This document shows, piece after piece, positions 16,442 through 24,145 of a DNA stretch of 32,994 nt. Source of the DNA: Alistipes sp. (GTDB lineage Bacteria; Bacteroidota; Bacteroidia; Bacteroidales; Rikenellaceae); assembly GCA_017629145.1 (NCBI GenBank), contig JAGBXR010000027.1, positions 1 through 32,994 of the forward strand, written 5' to 3'. Under the pieces are notes generated by a model that was not told where the DNA came from, made no database searches, and saw only the letters and a list, made by a program, of their open reading frames with translations. The position numbers and the translations under genes were made by a program. Numbering within the stretch: position 1 is the first letter of the stretch; every line of letters begins with the position of its first letter.

Positions 16442-18904
16442 ATGCTTCGCAGAGTCATACATAACCACATTTTACCACTCATCGCGCTATTGTGCTACAG
16501 CGCGGTATCGGCTCAACAGCTCGACGAGTACGACTTTCGCAACTACAAATTCTACGACGAGGAGTTTAGCGAGCCCCTATACCCCATTGCCGACACAATA
16601 CGTCCAAACGCAGCATACGAGGATCTCGACGACCCTCTCGCCCAAATACGCTATTCGCTGACCACCCTGGGTAACCCACGTCGCGGCGGCGGATACGACG
16701 AGGAGCGATACTGCGTCGACAATCTCGACATCGAATACTCCACAGCACGCCTCCTTGGTAGCACAGGCATAGGTCGAGCCACTGGTGCAGGCACAGGATA
16801 TGCGCCATCGGGAGGAGGTACAGCAACACTCACACACTACACACTCGCAACAGATGCGTCGCGCTGCTACGAGCAGCACTATCTGCGCGGCGAGTTCTCG
16901 GGCAAGCGTTACATAGGCGGAGTGAGCTATGCCGCAACCTTCACACCACACCGTCATCCAGCGCGCATCGATGATTGGTATACGCGTGTGCATGCGCGCG
17001 CACGTGCAGGACGCGATATATATGTAGAGGGCGTATACACCTATGCTGCCGACATAGCAGCGACACTCGGCCGCGTGCGCCGCAACAGCGCAATAGGCAT
17101 CGCCCTGCTGCTCCCCGTCGGCGAGCGAGGTCTGAATCGTGCATCGGTCGAGGAGGCCTACACACTGACAGCTAATAGGCACTACAACCCAACGTGGGGT
17201 ATACAGGATGGCAAGGTACGCAACTCGCGCATAGAGCGCACGCTGCGCCCCGAGGCTATCGTATCGTGGCAACAACGTCTTACAGCCACAACAACACTCC
17301 ACCTGGGCGCAGACCTATACTATGCTCTCGAGGGCAACAGCGCCCTCGCTTGGTTTGATGCGATGACACCCGAGCCCGACAACTACCGCTACCTGCCCTC
17401 CTACCAGAGTGACGCTACGGCACAGCGCGAGGTAGAAGAGGCGTGGCTCACAAACGACCTTCGCTACACACAGCTCGACTGGGAGGCGATGTATCACACC
17501 AACGCGATACAGGGTGACGGCCGCGCGGCATATATTGTCGAGAGCCGACGCAGCAACACACTGCACACCGCGCTGAACGCACTGCTCGAAAGCAATCTAC
17601 AGAGCATAACACTGCGCTACGGCATTGATGCTGCGTGGCACCGCTCGCACGAGTTCAAGGTTGCAGAGGATTTGCTTGGTGCCGACCACATCGAGGATAT
17701 AGACTACCACCTCATCGACGACAACACCTACTCGAGCAACACACGCAACAACCTGCGCAGCGTTGACACGCGCATAACAGAGGGCGAGCGCTACGGCTAC
17801 GACTACGCCCTCACACGACGCCACATCGCTCTGCAAGGCATCGTCGAGTGGCACAACGAGCAGATGAGCGCCTCGGCAGCACTGCGCATAAGCGGCGAGC
17901 AGACACTGCGCCGCGGATATTTCGAGAAGGAGTTGTTTGCCGGAAATGGGTCGTATGGTCGCTCGGCGATAGTGACCCTCGCACCATACCGCTTCGATGC
18001 CCGATGGAGCTACACGTTCGGTAGACACTCGTTACGCGCTGGTGCGATGATGCGTGGCAAGAGCCCCGAGGCCGAGAATCTGTTTCTGCAACGCGAGTAC
18101 AACAACCGCACAGTAGCGACACCCTCGCTATGTCATACCGCTGCGGCAGATGTCACCTACAGCTACAGCGCAAGCCGCCTATCGTTGAGCGCAACAGCAT
18201 TCTGCAACTACAGTTTCGACGACTCCGAGGTGTTGCACTACTACGACGACTTGGCCCAAGAGTATGCCGATGTGGTAATCAGCGCCATAGACCGCCTCAA
18301 CCTCGGTGTGGAGCTTGTCGCAGATGTGCGCTACAGTCGCTGCTTCAGCTCTACGTTTGCACTCATCGCAACATTGAGCCGCTATACTGATGATGCCGAG
18401 ATGGAGATATATGCCGACAAGGACAACCGTCTGCTCGCCTCGACAAGTTCGCTGATGCGAGGCTGTCGCGGCAATACACCCGCACTGACGCTCTATGGCG
18501 ATGTGGAGTATCGTTCGGCAAATGGATGGACCGCAAGCCTCGCTGCGACATACTGGGGTATGCGCTACGTAGACCCAGCATTTGCGCACCGCAGCGTAAG
18601 GGTGCTATCCTACGCCTCATCGCCCGAGGAGCGCGCGATGCTCACAACGCAGGAGCGACTACCGGATGGTGTGATGATAGACATTGGCGGCGGCAAGAGC
18701 TTCAAGTTCCGCACGGGCCAAAGACTCTACCTCCACCTCGCGCTACGCAACATACTCGGCAGCGAGACTATATCGCGCGGATATGAGCAGAATCGCGTAT
18801 CGCGCCAAACGATTGGCGGTGTACAGCACGTCACACCATTCGCCAACCGATTGAGTTACGCCTATCCCAGAACAATATACCTCTCGGTGGGCGTGAGCTT
18901 TTAG
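16442..18904 (+). CDS. Outer-membrane beta-barrel protein, TonB-dependent-receptor-like barrel without plug (substrate unknown)
   Basis: The 820-residue product starts MLRRVIHNHILPLIALLCYSAVSA, a signal peptide cut before QQLDEYD. The rest is rich in alternating aromatic and polar strands, for example LTLYGDVEYRSANGWTASLA and RLYLHLALRNILG, and ends YPRTIYLSVGVSF, a classic C-terminal beta-signal with terminal Phe. The last part (LRNILG..., then ...YAYPRTIYLSVGVSF) resembles the end of TonB-dependent receptors. I see no carboxypeptidase-like or plug domain, no TonB box and no SusD partner, so transport is unproven. It has its own promoter and stands alone. The codons are GC-rich (many CGC, CTC, ACA), like its neighbours. 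Confidence 0.75.
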   Translation: MLRRVIHNHILPLIALLCYSAVSAQQLDEYDFRNYKFYDEEFSEPLYPIADTIRPNAAYEDLDDPLAQIRYSLTTLGNPRRGGGYDEERYCVDNLDIEYSTARLLGSTGIGRATGAGTGYAPSGGGTATLTHYTLATDASRCYEQHYLRGEFSGKRYIGGVSYAATFTPHRHPARIDDWYTRVHARARAGRDIYVEGVYTYAADIAATLGRVRRNSAIGIALLLPVGERGLNRASVEEAYTLTANRHYNPTWGIQDGKVRNSRIERTLRPEAIVSWQQRLTATTTLHLGADLYYALEGNSALAWFDAMTPEPDNYRYLPSYQSDATAQREVEEAWLTNDLRYTQLDWEAMYHTNAIQGDGRAAYIVESRRSNTLHTALNALLESNLQSITLRYGIDAAWHRSHEFKVAEDLLGADHIEDIDYHLIDDNTYSSNTRNNLRSVDTRITEGERYGYDYALTRRHIALQGIVEWHNEQMSASAALRISGEQTLRRGYFEKELFAGNGSYGRSAIVTLAPYRFDARWSYTFGRHSLRAGAMMRGKSPEAENLFLQREYNNRTVATPSLCHTAAADVTYSYSASRLSLSATAFCNYSFDDSEVLHYYDDLAQEYADVVISAIDRLNLGVELVADVRYSRCFSSTFALIATLSRYTDDAEMEIYADKDNRLLASTSSLMRGCRGNTPALTLYGDVEYRSANGWTASLAATYWGMRYVDPAFAHRSVRVLSYASSPEERAMLTTQERLPDGVMIDIGGGKSFKFRTGQRLYLHLALRNILGSETISRGYEQNRVSRQTIGGVQHVTPFANRLSYAYPRTIYLSVGVSF

Positions 18905-18907
18905 CAA

Positions 18908-19160
18908 CGTGAGGATGGGGGCTAAAGGAATTTAGGGAATTTAAGGAGTTTAGAGAAGGCTTGCGCGCCTTTAGATGAGGGCTAAGGGAATTTAAGGAGT
19001 TTAAGGAATTTAAGGAGAAGCTTGCGCGCATTTAGAACGCACTCTGCTCCTTAACACCCCTATATTCATTAATTTCCTTAAACTCCTTAAATTCCCTAGT
19101 CTCTAATCTCCCTAATCTCCCTAATTTCCCTAATTCACTACCTACCCACCTGCACACCCT
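18908..19160. repeat. 9-nt purine array with inverted pyrimidine counterpart (array copy 4)
   Basis: GGATGGGGGCTAAAGG begins the array. Units GGAATTTAG, GGAGTTTAG and GGAATTTAA are interrupted by GCTTGCGCGCC (about 18959) and GCTTGCGCGCA (about 19020). Then come TTTAGAACGCACTCTG, the fixed CTCCTTAACACCCC block, pyrimidine units, and the linker CCCACCTGCACACCC. It occupies the gap between two converging genes, starting within about 8 bases of the barrel gene stop. Confidence 0.85.
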
Positions 19161-19288
19161 AATTTGTTGTCAGAAGGCTGTAGATGCTGCACCGATAAAG
19201 AAGTTGCCCCAGATGGGACATACTTAGCGTATTTCCCATTTGGGGCAACGATTGAGGTGCGGCAGATATCTACCTTATGACAACAAAT
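19161..19288 (+). repeat. Palindromic hairpin element, copy D
   Basis: The ends are AATTTGTTGT (19161-19170) and ACAACAAAT (19280-19288). The stems are AAGG/CCTT, TGCTGCACC/GGTGCGGCA and TTGCCCCA/TGGGGCAA, then the G.T wobble, ATGGGA/TCCCAT, and ATAC/GTAT with loop TTAGC. It is nearly identical to copy B (1034-1162). The right terminus is coding: it supplies the last residues and the stop codon of rlmD. Confidence 0.9.
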
Positions 19289-20687
19289 GCAGCTTCACAA
19301 CATTCTCAACGTGGTGGGTATGTGGGAACATATCGACAGGCTGCACCGCGAGAATCTCGTACATATCGCTAAGCAAGGCAAGATCGCGCGCCTGGGTCGA
19401 AGGGTTGCAGCTTACGTATACCATACGCTCGGGCGCTGCACGCTTGATAACCTCAAGCACCTTCTCGTCGACACCTGCACGTGGTGGATCGAGGATGATG
19501 ACATCGGGACGACCATTGCGCGATACGAACTCGTCGCTGAGAACATCCTTCATATCGCCAGCGTAGAACGTAGTATTCTCGATGCCGTTGATCATAGAGT
19601 TAATCTTTGCATCCTCGATAGCCTCGGGAACATACTCCACACCGACAACCTTCGCTGCGCGACGTGCACAGAAATTGGCAATAGTACCCGTACCTGTGTA
19701 GAGATCGTAGAGGACATCGGTAGGCTTAAGGTCGGCAAATTCGCGCGTAACCTTATATAGCTCATAGGCCTGCTCCGAGTTGGTCTGGTAGAACGACTTT
19801 GGACCGACCTTGAACTGCAAGCCCTCCATCTGCTCGATGATGTGATCCTTGCCTGCATAGCAGATAGGCTCACGGTCGCCGAGCGAGTCGTTCCACTTCT
19901 CGTTGATCATATAGATGAGCGAAGTAATCTCGGGGAACTGTACCTTGAGATGCTCCATAAGGGCGTTTATGCGCTCCTTGTCGTTCTCGTTGAATACCAC
20001 AATGACCATAATCTCACCCGTCGAAGCTGTACGCACAACCATCGTACGCATAAGACCCTCGTGGGCGCGTGCATTGTGGAACGAGTAGCCGTTATTGATA
20101 CAGAACTGCTTGATGCTTAAGCGTATGCGGTTGTTTATATCGTTTTGCAAGTGACACTTCTCTATGTCGAGCACCTTGTCGAAGCAGCCAGGTATGTGGA
20201 AGCCTACAGCTGGCTTTGGCTCGATGTCGCCACCTTCGGCAATCTCCTCGTAGGTAAGCCAGCGACGGTCAGCAAACGTAAACTCGAGCTTGTTGCGATA
20301 CTCCTCCGTGCGTGCCGAGCCGAGGCAGGGGCGCACCTCAGGAATGGTGAGGTGTCCTATGCGCACAAGCTGATCCTCGACCTGCTTGGTCTTCTGACGG
20401 AGCTGCTCCTCGTAGGGCAGATTCTGCCACTTACAGCCACCACAGATGCCAAAGTGCTGACAGAATGGCTCGGTACGCAACGGCGACTTCTCGACAAAGC
20501 GCACGACAGTGCCCTCCATATAGCGGCGGTGGTGCTTGCGAATCTGCACGTCGACAACATCGCCAGGAACGGTCATAGGCACGAAAACCACCTGGTTGTC
20601 GACCTTACCCATAGCCTTACCCTCGGCAGCCAAAGTTGTGATATGTAGTCCCTCGATAAGAGGATAATCCTTTCTTCTCTTTCCCAT
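19275..20687 (-). CDS. rlmD: 23S rRNA (uracil-C5)-methyltransferase, RlmD/RumA family
   Basis: The 470-residue protein has an N-terminal TRAM RNA-binding domain (about 8-66), a probable 4Fe-4S cluster set C76, C82, C85 and C178 (FCQHFGICGGCKW and DIEKCHLQ), and a SAM-dependent methyltransferase domain with DLYTGTGTIANFCA, DPPRAGVD, catalytic cysteine C427 in VSCNPSTQARDLALL and catalytic-base glutamate E461 in HHVENVV. It adds a 5-methyl group to uridine in 23S rRNA; the exact position (1939 or 747) cannot be told from sequence alone. The last residues (LLS) and the TAA come from the hairpin at 19161-19288. It starts 11 bases after trmB in the ricT-gldH-trmB-rlmD operon. Confidence 0.93.
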   Translation of the reverse strand: MGKRRKDYPLIEGLHITTLAAEGKAMGKVDNQVVFVPMTVPGDVVDVQIRKHHRRYMEGTVVRFVEKSPLRTEPFCQHFGICGGCKWQNLPYEEQLRQKTKQVEDQLVRIGHLTIPEVRPCLGSARTEEYRNKLEFTFADRRWLTYEEIAEGGDIEPKPAVGFHIPGCFDKVLDIEKCHLQNDINNRIRLSIKQFCINNGYSFHNARAHEGLMRTMVVRTASTGEIMVIVVFNENDKERINALMEHLKVQFPEITSLIYMINEKWNDSLGDREPICYAGKDHIIEQMEGLQFKVGPKSFYQTNSEQAYELYKVTREFADLKPTDVLYDLYTGTGTIANFCARRAAKVVGVEYVPEAIEDAKINSMINGIENTTFYAGDMKDVLSDEFVSRNGRPDVIILDPPRAGVDEKVLEVIKRAAPERMVYVSCNPSTQARDLALLSDMYEILAVQPVDMFPHTHHVENVVKLHLLS

Positions 20688-20698
20688 ATGCGAAAATA

Positions 20699-21451
20699 TT
20701 AAAACGCTTTTGTTCTATTGCTCTCGGCATCCTTCTCCAATGCCTCATCGCCCTCCCAGTCGAAATGCTCGAAATTCTCGCACTCGCCAAGACGGAAACG
20801 TGTGTAGGTGATAGGCAGACCCATAGCCACAAACTTTGTCTCGTAGGCGGTCTTTACCGAGAGTACCTCATCGGCATAGCCCGAGCCGTAGATGTCGTCG
20901 TTCTGCACCTCGGCCTCGAGACCCAAACGCTCGATGACTGCTGCTGTATAGGCGTAGAGGTGCTTCGAGTCGGTCTTGAGGTTGATGACACCCTCCTTAC
21001 CGATCATACGCTTGTACTCGGCCAAGAATAGTGGCGATGTGAGACGCTTCTTTGCACGACGTGTCTTGAGCTGTGGGTCGGGGAACGTAATCCATATCTC
21101 GGCAATCTCGCCCTCGGCAAAGAACGAGCGGATGAACTCGATGCGTGTGCGCACGAAGCCTACATTCTTCATCTCGCGCTCGGTTGCAGTCTTGGCACCA
21201 CGCCACATACGCGCACCTTTGATGTCGATGCCGATGTAGTTCTTGTCGGGGTTGCGCTCCGCCAATGCTACGGTATACTCACCACGACCACATCCCAACT
21301 CCAGGATTATGGGGTTGTCGTTGTGGAAGAACTCCTTGTGCCACTTACCCTTGAGCGAGTGGTCTTTATGGAATATCTCCTCGAATTCGGGTTGTACCAT
21401 ACAGCCGAAAGTCAAGTTCTCGGCAAACTTACGCAATTTATCCTTTCCCAT
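20699..21451 (-). CDS. trmB: tRNA (guanine-N7)-methyltransferase
   Basis: The 250-residue class I SAM-dependent methyltransferase makes m7G46 in the tRNA variable loop. Visible landmarks are the SAM-binding ILELGCGRGEYTVALA (about 48-63), YIGIDIKGARMWRGA (about 72-86), the family hallmark ITFPDPQLKTRRAKKRLTSP (about 119-138), and INLKTDSKHLY (about 155). The C-terminal extension (about 215-250, acidic and Lys-containing) is longer than in Escherichia coli TrmB. It begins 7 bases after the gldH-like stop and is followed by rlmD, so two RNA methyltransferases share a transcript. Confidence 0.96.
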   Translation of the reverse strand: MGKDKLRKFAENLTFGCMVQPEFEEIFHKDHSLKGKWHKEFFHNDNPIILELGCGRGEYTVALAERNPDKNYIGIDIKGARMWRGAKTATEREMKNVGFVRTRIEFIRSFFAEGEIAEIWITFPDPQLKTRRAKKRLTSPLFLAEYKRMIGKEGVINLKTDSKHLYAYTAAVIERLGLEAEVQNDDIYGSGYADEVLSVKTAYETKFVAMGLPITYTRFRLGECENFEHFDWEGDEALEKDAESNRTKAF

Positions 21452-21458
21452 ATTTTAG

Positions 21459-21917
21459 TTATTCTTCATCACTTCGGTTAGTTACAAGCAGCCCCACAGA
21501 ACTTACACCCTCGACCCTTGCCTGGGGCGTGAGACGAAAGCGATACTCACCCTTACGCTGTAGCACCACGCCACAGCGGTAGATGAAACTCTGCTCGGCA
21601 GGACGCATATCGCCAAGTCGCGGTATGCGCAACGTCATATCCTCGGAGAGCACCAGCGAGTCGGGCGAGATGGTGAGGATGTTGAGCGCAACGCTGTCGG
21701 CAACCTCGCCTCGGTCGTAGCGCAACACCACAGCAATCTCGCGCACCGAGAGCGAGTCGTCGTTCTGGAAAACGAACTCCTCGACACCCTCCCAGCCACG
21801 TGTCGACTGGTCGTGAACCTCGACTGCGCGCTGCTCACCACGACAGGCAATACCCATCGCAGCTACAACCACAACCGCCATCAGGCGCAGCATAAAGCCC
21901 TCTTTTAAGCTCCTCAT
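21459..21917 (-). CDS. gldH: GldH-like lipoprotein
   Basis: The start at 21917, 4 bases after the ricT stop, gives 152 residues, MRSLKEGFMLRLMAVVVVAAMGIAC. A start at 21893 (MLRLM) is also possible. The signal ends in a weak lipobox (GIAC), suggesting export and lipidation. The mature part shows the GldH pattern: a residual RYDRGEVADSVALNI strand, SPDSL, IPRLGDM, and the C-terminal block GEYRFRLTPQARVEGVSSVGLLV. GldH is required for gliding in Flavobacterium, but homologs occur in many non-gliding Bacteroidales beside ricT, as here. Its role in such organisms is unknown to me. Confidence 0.72.
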   Translation of the reverse strand: MRSLKEGFMLRLMAVVVVAAMGIACRGEQRAVEVHDQSTRGWEGVEEFVFQNDDSLSVREIAVVLRYDRGEVADSVALNILTISPDSLVLSEDMTLRIPRLGDMRPAEQSFIYRCGVVLQRKGEYRFRLTPQARVEGVSSVGLLVTNRSDEE

Positions 21918-21921
21918 CCGA

Positions 21922-23487
21922 CTACTCCTCCGTCTTGGGTGCACGATTCTCGTCACGACCGCCACGCTCCGAATTGTTGCGACGTGGACGATTGTTGCGA
22001 CGCTGACGATGCTCGTTGTTACGCGCTCCGCCATTGCCGTTTGCGCCATTGTTATTGTTTGCGCCACCCTCTACCGTATGCTCCGCAGGACGGTTGCTCT
22101 CGCGTGGCTCGCGGTTTTCTTTTGGCTCACGTGGCTCGCGATTCTCGCGTGGCTCTCTTGGCTCGCGGTTTTCTCTTGGCTCGCGATTGTCGCGACGGCG
22201 GTCGTTGCGCTGACGGCGCTGGCCATTACGCTCACCACGCTCCGCGCGCTCACCCTTATCTCCCTTCTCGGCACGTGGTTCACCACCCTTTGCAGCCTCC
22301 TCATTTACCTCGGCTACTGGCACTGCTGCCGCCTGCTCGGCACGTTGCTCACGCTCCTTACCACCGCGACGCTTGTTGCGCTTATTGCGCTTGCCCTTAT
22401 TGTCGAAACGTGTGATGCTATCCTCCTCCTGACGGTATGTAGGCTCGGCATTGCCCTCCTCGGCTACGCTGCCCAATAGTGTCTCGGCACGCTCACCAGC
22501 GCGATTCAAAGCGATAATCTCCTTGACGCGCCAGATAGGCAATGTTGTGAGGTTGGCCAGTGTACCCTTGCTTGTCGAGAATGACATAGTCTGCGCCAAT
22601 GGGTCGACCTTAACGAGGAAGTACTCACCATCGAGGGTCTGCAATGGCTCACGCAGACGTGGTATTGTGCGACGAGCATCGGCATATACGTCGTACTCGT
22701 ACATCAGACAGCACTTAAGCTTCGAGCACTGACCTGCCAGCTTCTGTGGGTTGAGCGATATCTCCTGCATACGCGCAGCGTTGGTTGTAACGCTCGAGAA
22801 GCTCGACATCCACGATGCACAGCATAACTCGCGACCACAAGCACCGATACCACCAATGCGGCCAGCCTCCTGACGTGCACCAATCTGCTTCATCTCGATA
22901 CGGATGCGGAAGCGGTCGGCGAAGACCTTGATAAGCTCGCGGAAGTCGACACGCTCGTCGGCAATGTAGTAGAAGATAGCTTTGATCTTGTCGCCCTGAT
23001 ACTCCACATCGCCAATCTTCATATTCAGACCCATATCTGCGGCAATCTGTCGCGATGCGATCATCGTCTCGTGCTCGAGGGCTATCGCCTCCTGCCACTT
23101 CTCGATATCGTATGGACGCGCCTTGCGGTAGATCTTCTTGAACTCGCCGTTGTGGGGGTTGAAGCCCACGCGACGCATCTGCTTGGCTACCATATCGCCC
23201 GTAAGCGAGATGATGCCTATGTCGTGACCTGGCGACGCCTCGACAGCTACGATATCTCCGCGCTTAAGCTCCAAACCATTGACATTCTGATAGTATGAAC
23301 GGCGCGTATTCTTGAATCGCACCTCGAATATGTCGGTAGGTATGTTGTCGGGATACTCCTCGAGCCAGTTTGTCTCGTGCAGCTTGTAGCAACCCTCGAG
23401 CGCGATGGCATCGAGCTCCTCGCCACAGTCGCAGAAGCAACAGCCACGGCCTATCTCCGACTTATGTTTTTTATTGCAACAACTCAT
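21922..23487 (-). CDS. ricT: PSP1-domain protein (RicT/YaaT-like) with long disordered basic tail
   Basis: The 521-residue protein has three parts. A Cys-rich N terminus, CCNKKHKSEIGRGCCFCDCG (about 3-22), could bind metal or Fe-S. The PSP1 core (about 50-330) has FEVRFKNTRRSYYQN, KRGDIVAVEASPGHDIG, GARQEAGRIGGIGACGRELC and KLAGQCSKLKCCLMYE; the Cys motifs match RicT/YaaT proteins that, with partners, carry Fe-S clusters in Bacillus. The C-terminal 150 residues are low complexity: Lys/Arg/Glu, then repeated REPRENREP units, then Asn/Gly and Arg-rich segments, probably disordered and RNA-binding (inference). It is the first gene of the ricT-gldH-trmB-rlmD operon. Confidence 0.9.
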   Translation of the reverse strand: MSCCNKKHKSEIGRGCCFCDCGEELDAIALEGCYKLHETNWLEEYPDNIPTDIFEVRFKNTRRSYYQNVNGLELKRGDIVAVEASPGHDIGIISLTGDMVAKQMRRVGFNPHNGEFKKIYRKARPYDIEKWQEAIALEHETMIASRQIAADMGLNMKIGDVEYQGDKIKAIFYYIADERVDFRELIKVFADRFRIRIEMKQIGARQEAGRIGGIGACGRELCCASWMSSFSSVTTNAARMQEISLNPQKLAGQCSKLKCCLMYEYDVYADARRTIPRLREPLQTLDGEYFLVKVDPLAQTMSFSTSKGTLANLTTLPIWRVKEIIALNRAGERAETLLGSVAEEGNAEPTYRQEEDSITRFDNKGKRNKRNKRRGGKEREQRAEQAAAVPVAEVNEEAAKGGEPRAEKGDKGERAERGERNGQRRQRNDRRRDNREPRENREPREPRENREPREPKENREPRESNRPAEHTVEGGANNNNGANGNGGARNNEHRQRRNNRPRRNNSERGGRDENRAPKTEE

Positions 23488-23527
23488 ATCTAATGTTACT
23501 CTTTACTTACAAGTATAATTTATCGCG

Positions 23528-23535
23528 TAAAGGTA
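23528..23535 (-). promoter_or_regulatory. Possible ricT operon promoter (-7 box)
   Basis: TACCTTTA on the minus strand, one base from TAnnTTTG, lies 41 bases before the ricT ATG in AT-rich sequence. The -33 side is T-rich without a clean TTTG at standard spacing. Confidence 0.4.
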
Positions 23536-23609
23536 AGCAAAAAATATGAAAAAAGAAAATTAATCGCCACGAAGGAGAAGAAAGGGGCTGAAGAGCGGTG
23601 CTGTATGGC

Positions 23610-23871
23610 TGCGCGCCTGCGGATGGGGGCTAAGGGAGTTTAGGGAGTTTAGGGAATTTAGGGAGGGCTTGCGCGCCCTTAGAACGCACTCTGCTCCTGA
23701 GGATAGGACTAAAGGAATTTAGGGAATTTAAGGAGTTTAGGGAGAGCTTGCGCGCCTTTGGAACGCACTCAGGCTCCTTAACACCCCTATATTCATTAAT
23801 TTCCTTAATCTCCTTAAATTCCTTAATCTCCCTAATTTCCTTAATTCACCACCTACCCACCTGCACACCCT
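23610..23871. repeat. 9-nt purine array with inverted pyrimidine counterpart (array copy 5)
   Basis: The array has three rounds of purine units with GCGCGCC punctuations (about 23610, 23668 and 23750). The middle round is followed by a partial GAACGCACTCTGCTCCTGA, suggesting an internal duplication. Then come GGAACGCACTCAGG, the fixed CTCCTTAACACCCC block, pyrimidine units, and the linker CCCACCTGCACACCC leading to the hairpin. It is upstream of ricT. Confidence 0.85.
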
Positions 23872-23998
23872 AATTTGTTGTCAGAGTGGCGCTAATTTAC
23901 CACCGATAAAGAGAAAGAGCGGATGGGACATACTTGAGGTATTTCCCATTCGCTCTTTGGATTGAGGTGGCGAAGGAGCGCCACTATCACAACAAATT
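23872..23998 (+). repeat. Palindromic hairpin element, copy E
   Basis: Terminal repeats AATTTGTTGT (23872-23881) and ACAACAAATT (23989-23998) bracket stems that differ from every other copy yet pair perfectly: GTGGCGCT/AGCGCCAC, CCACC/GGTGG and AAAGAGCG/CGCTCTTT. Then come the G.T wobble, ATGGGA/TCCCAT, and ATAC/GTAT with loop TTGAG. The internal loop GATAAAG/GATTGA is like copies B and D. It is strong evidence that pairing rather than sequence is maintained. Confidence 0.92.
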
Positions 23999-23999
23999 A

Positions 24000-24037
24000 A
24001 AAAGATGAGGGGGACGTCTTCACAGATAGTCCCCCTC
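24000..24037 (-). terminator. Intrinsic terminator ending the candidate small RNA
   Basis: On the minus strand a 9-bp GAGGGGGAC/GTCCCCCTC stem (24037-24029 with 24015-24007) with a 13-base loop is followed by ATCTTTTTAATTT. Confidence 0.75.
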
Positions 24038-24140
24038 AATTAGTTAGGTTAATGAGAAAATTTAAAATTCTTTGTTGTCAGCGGGCTATTGGTGTGTCCA
24101 TGAGAATTATTCGAGATGTGTGCCCACTAACTCCTGTTTG
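24000..24140 (-). ncRNA. Candidate small RNA with its own promoter and terminator
   Basis: A near-perfect promoter (24146-24176, minus strand) is followed about 100-135 bases later by an intrinsic terminator, with no convincing reading frame between them. The predicted RNA is about 140 nt. Its 5' half can fold by pairing GTTAGTGGGC with GCCCGCTGAC (10 bp including two G.U pairs; about 24124 to 24074) around a loop of about 33 nt. It then carries CTGACAACAAA, AU-rich sequence, and the terminator hairpin. The same CTGACAACAAA occurs at the end of the palindromic hairpins read on this strand. It does not resemble tmRNA, SRP RNA or RNase P RNA. Leader RNA for a downstream gene is less likely because a terminator intervenes. 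Confidence 0.5.
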
Positions 24141-24145
24141 CACTG

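Noticed and set aside
16577-17302. 241-residue open frame antisense to the barrel gene
   Set aside because: It is a shadow of a GC-rich gene; composition is Cys/Arg/Ala-rich without domains, and the sense frame has a signal peptide and beta-signal.
18831-19031. Minus-strand frame encoding Leu-Asn-Ser repeats
   Set aside because: It is the direct translation of the 9-nt array; low complexity and overlap with the 3' end of the barrel gene make it spurious.
905-23998. Integron attC sites
   Set aside because: The length and palindromic form fit, but the required RYYYAAC and GTTRRRY ends are missing, there is no integrase gene, and the neighbours are core genes rather than cassettes.
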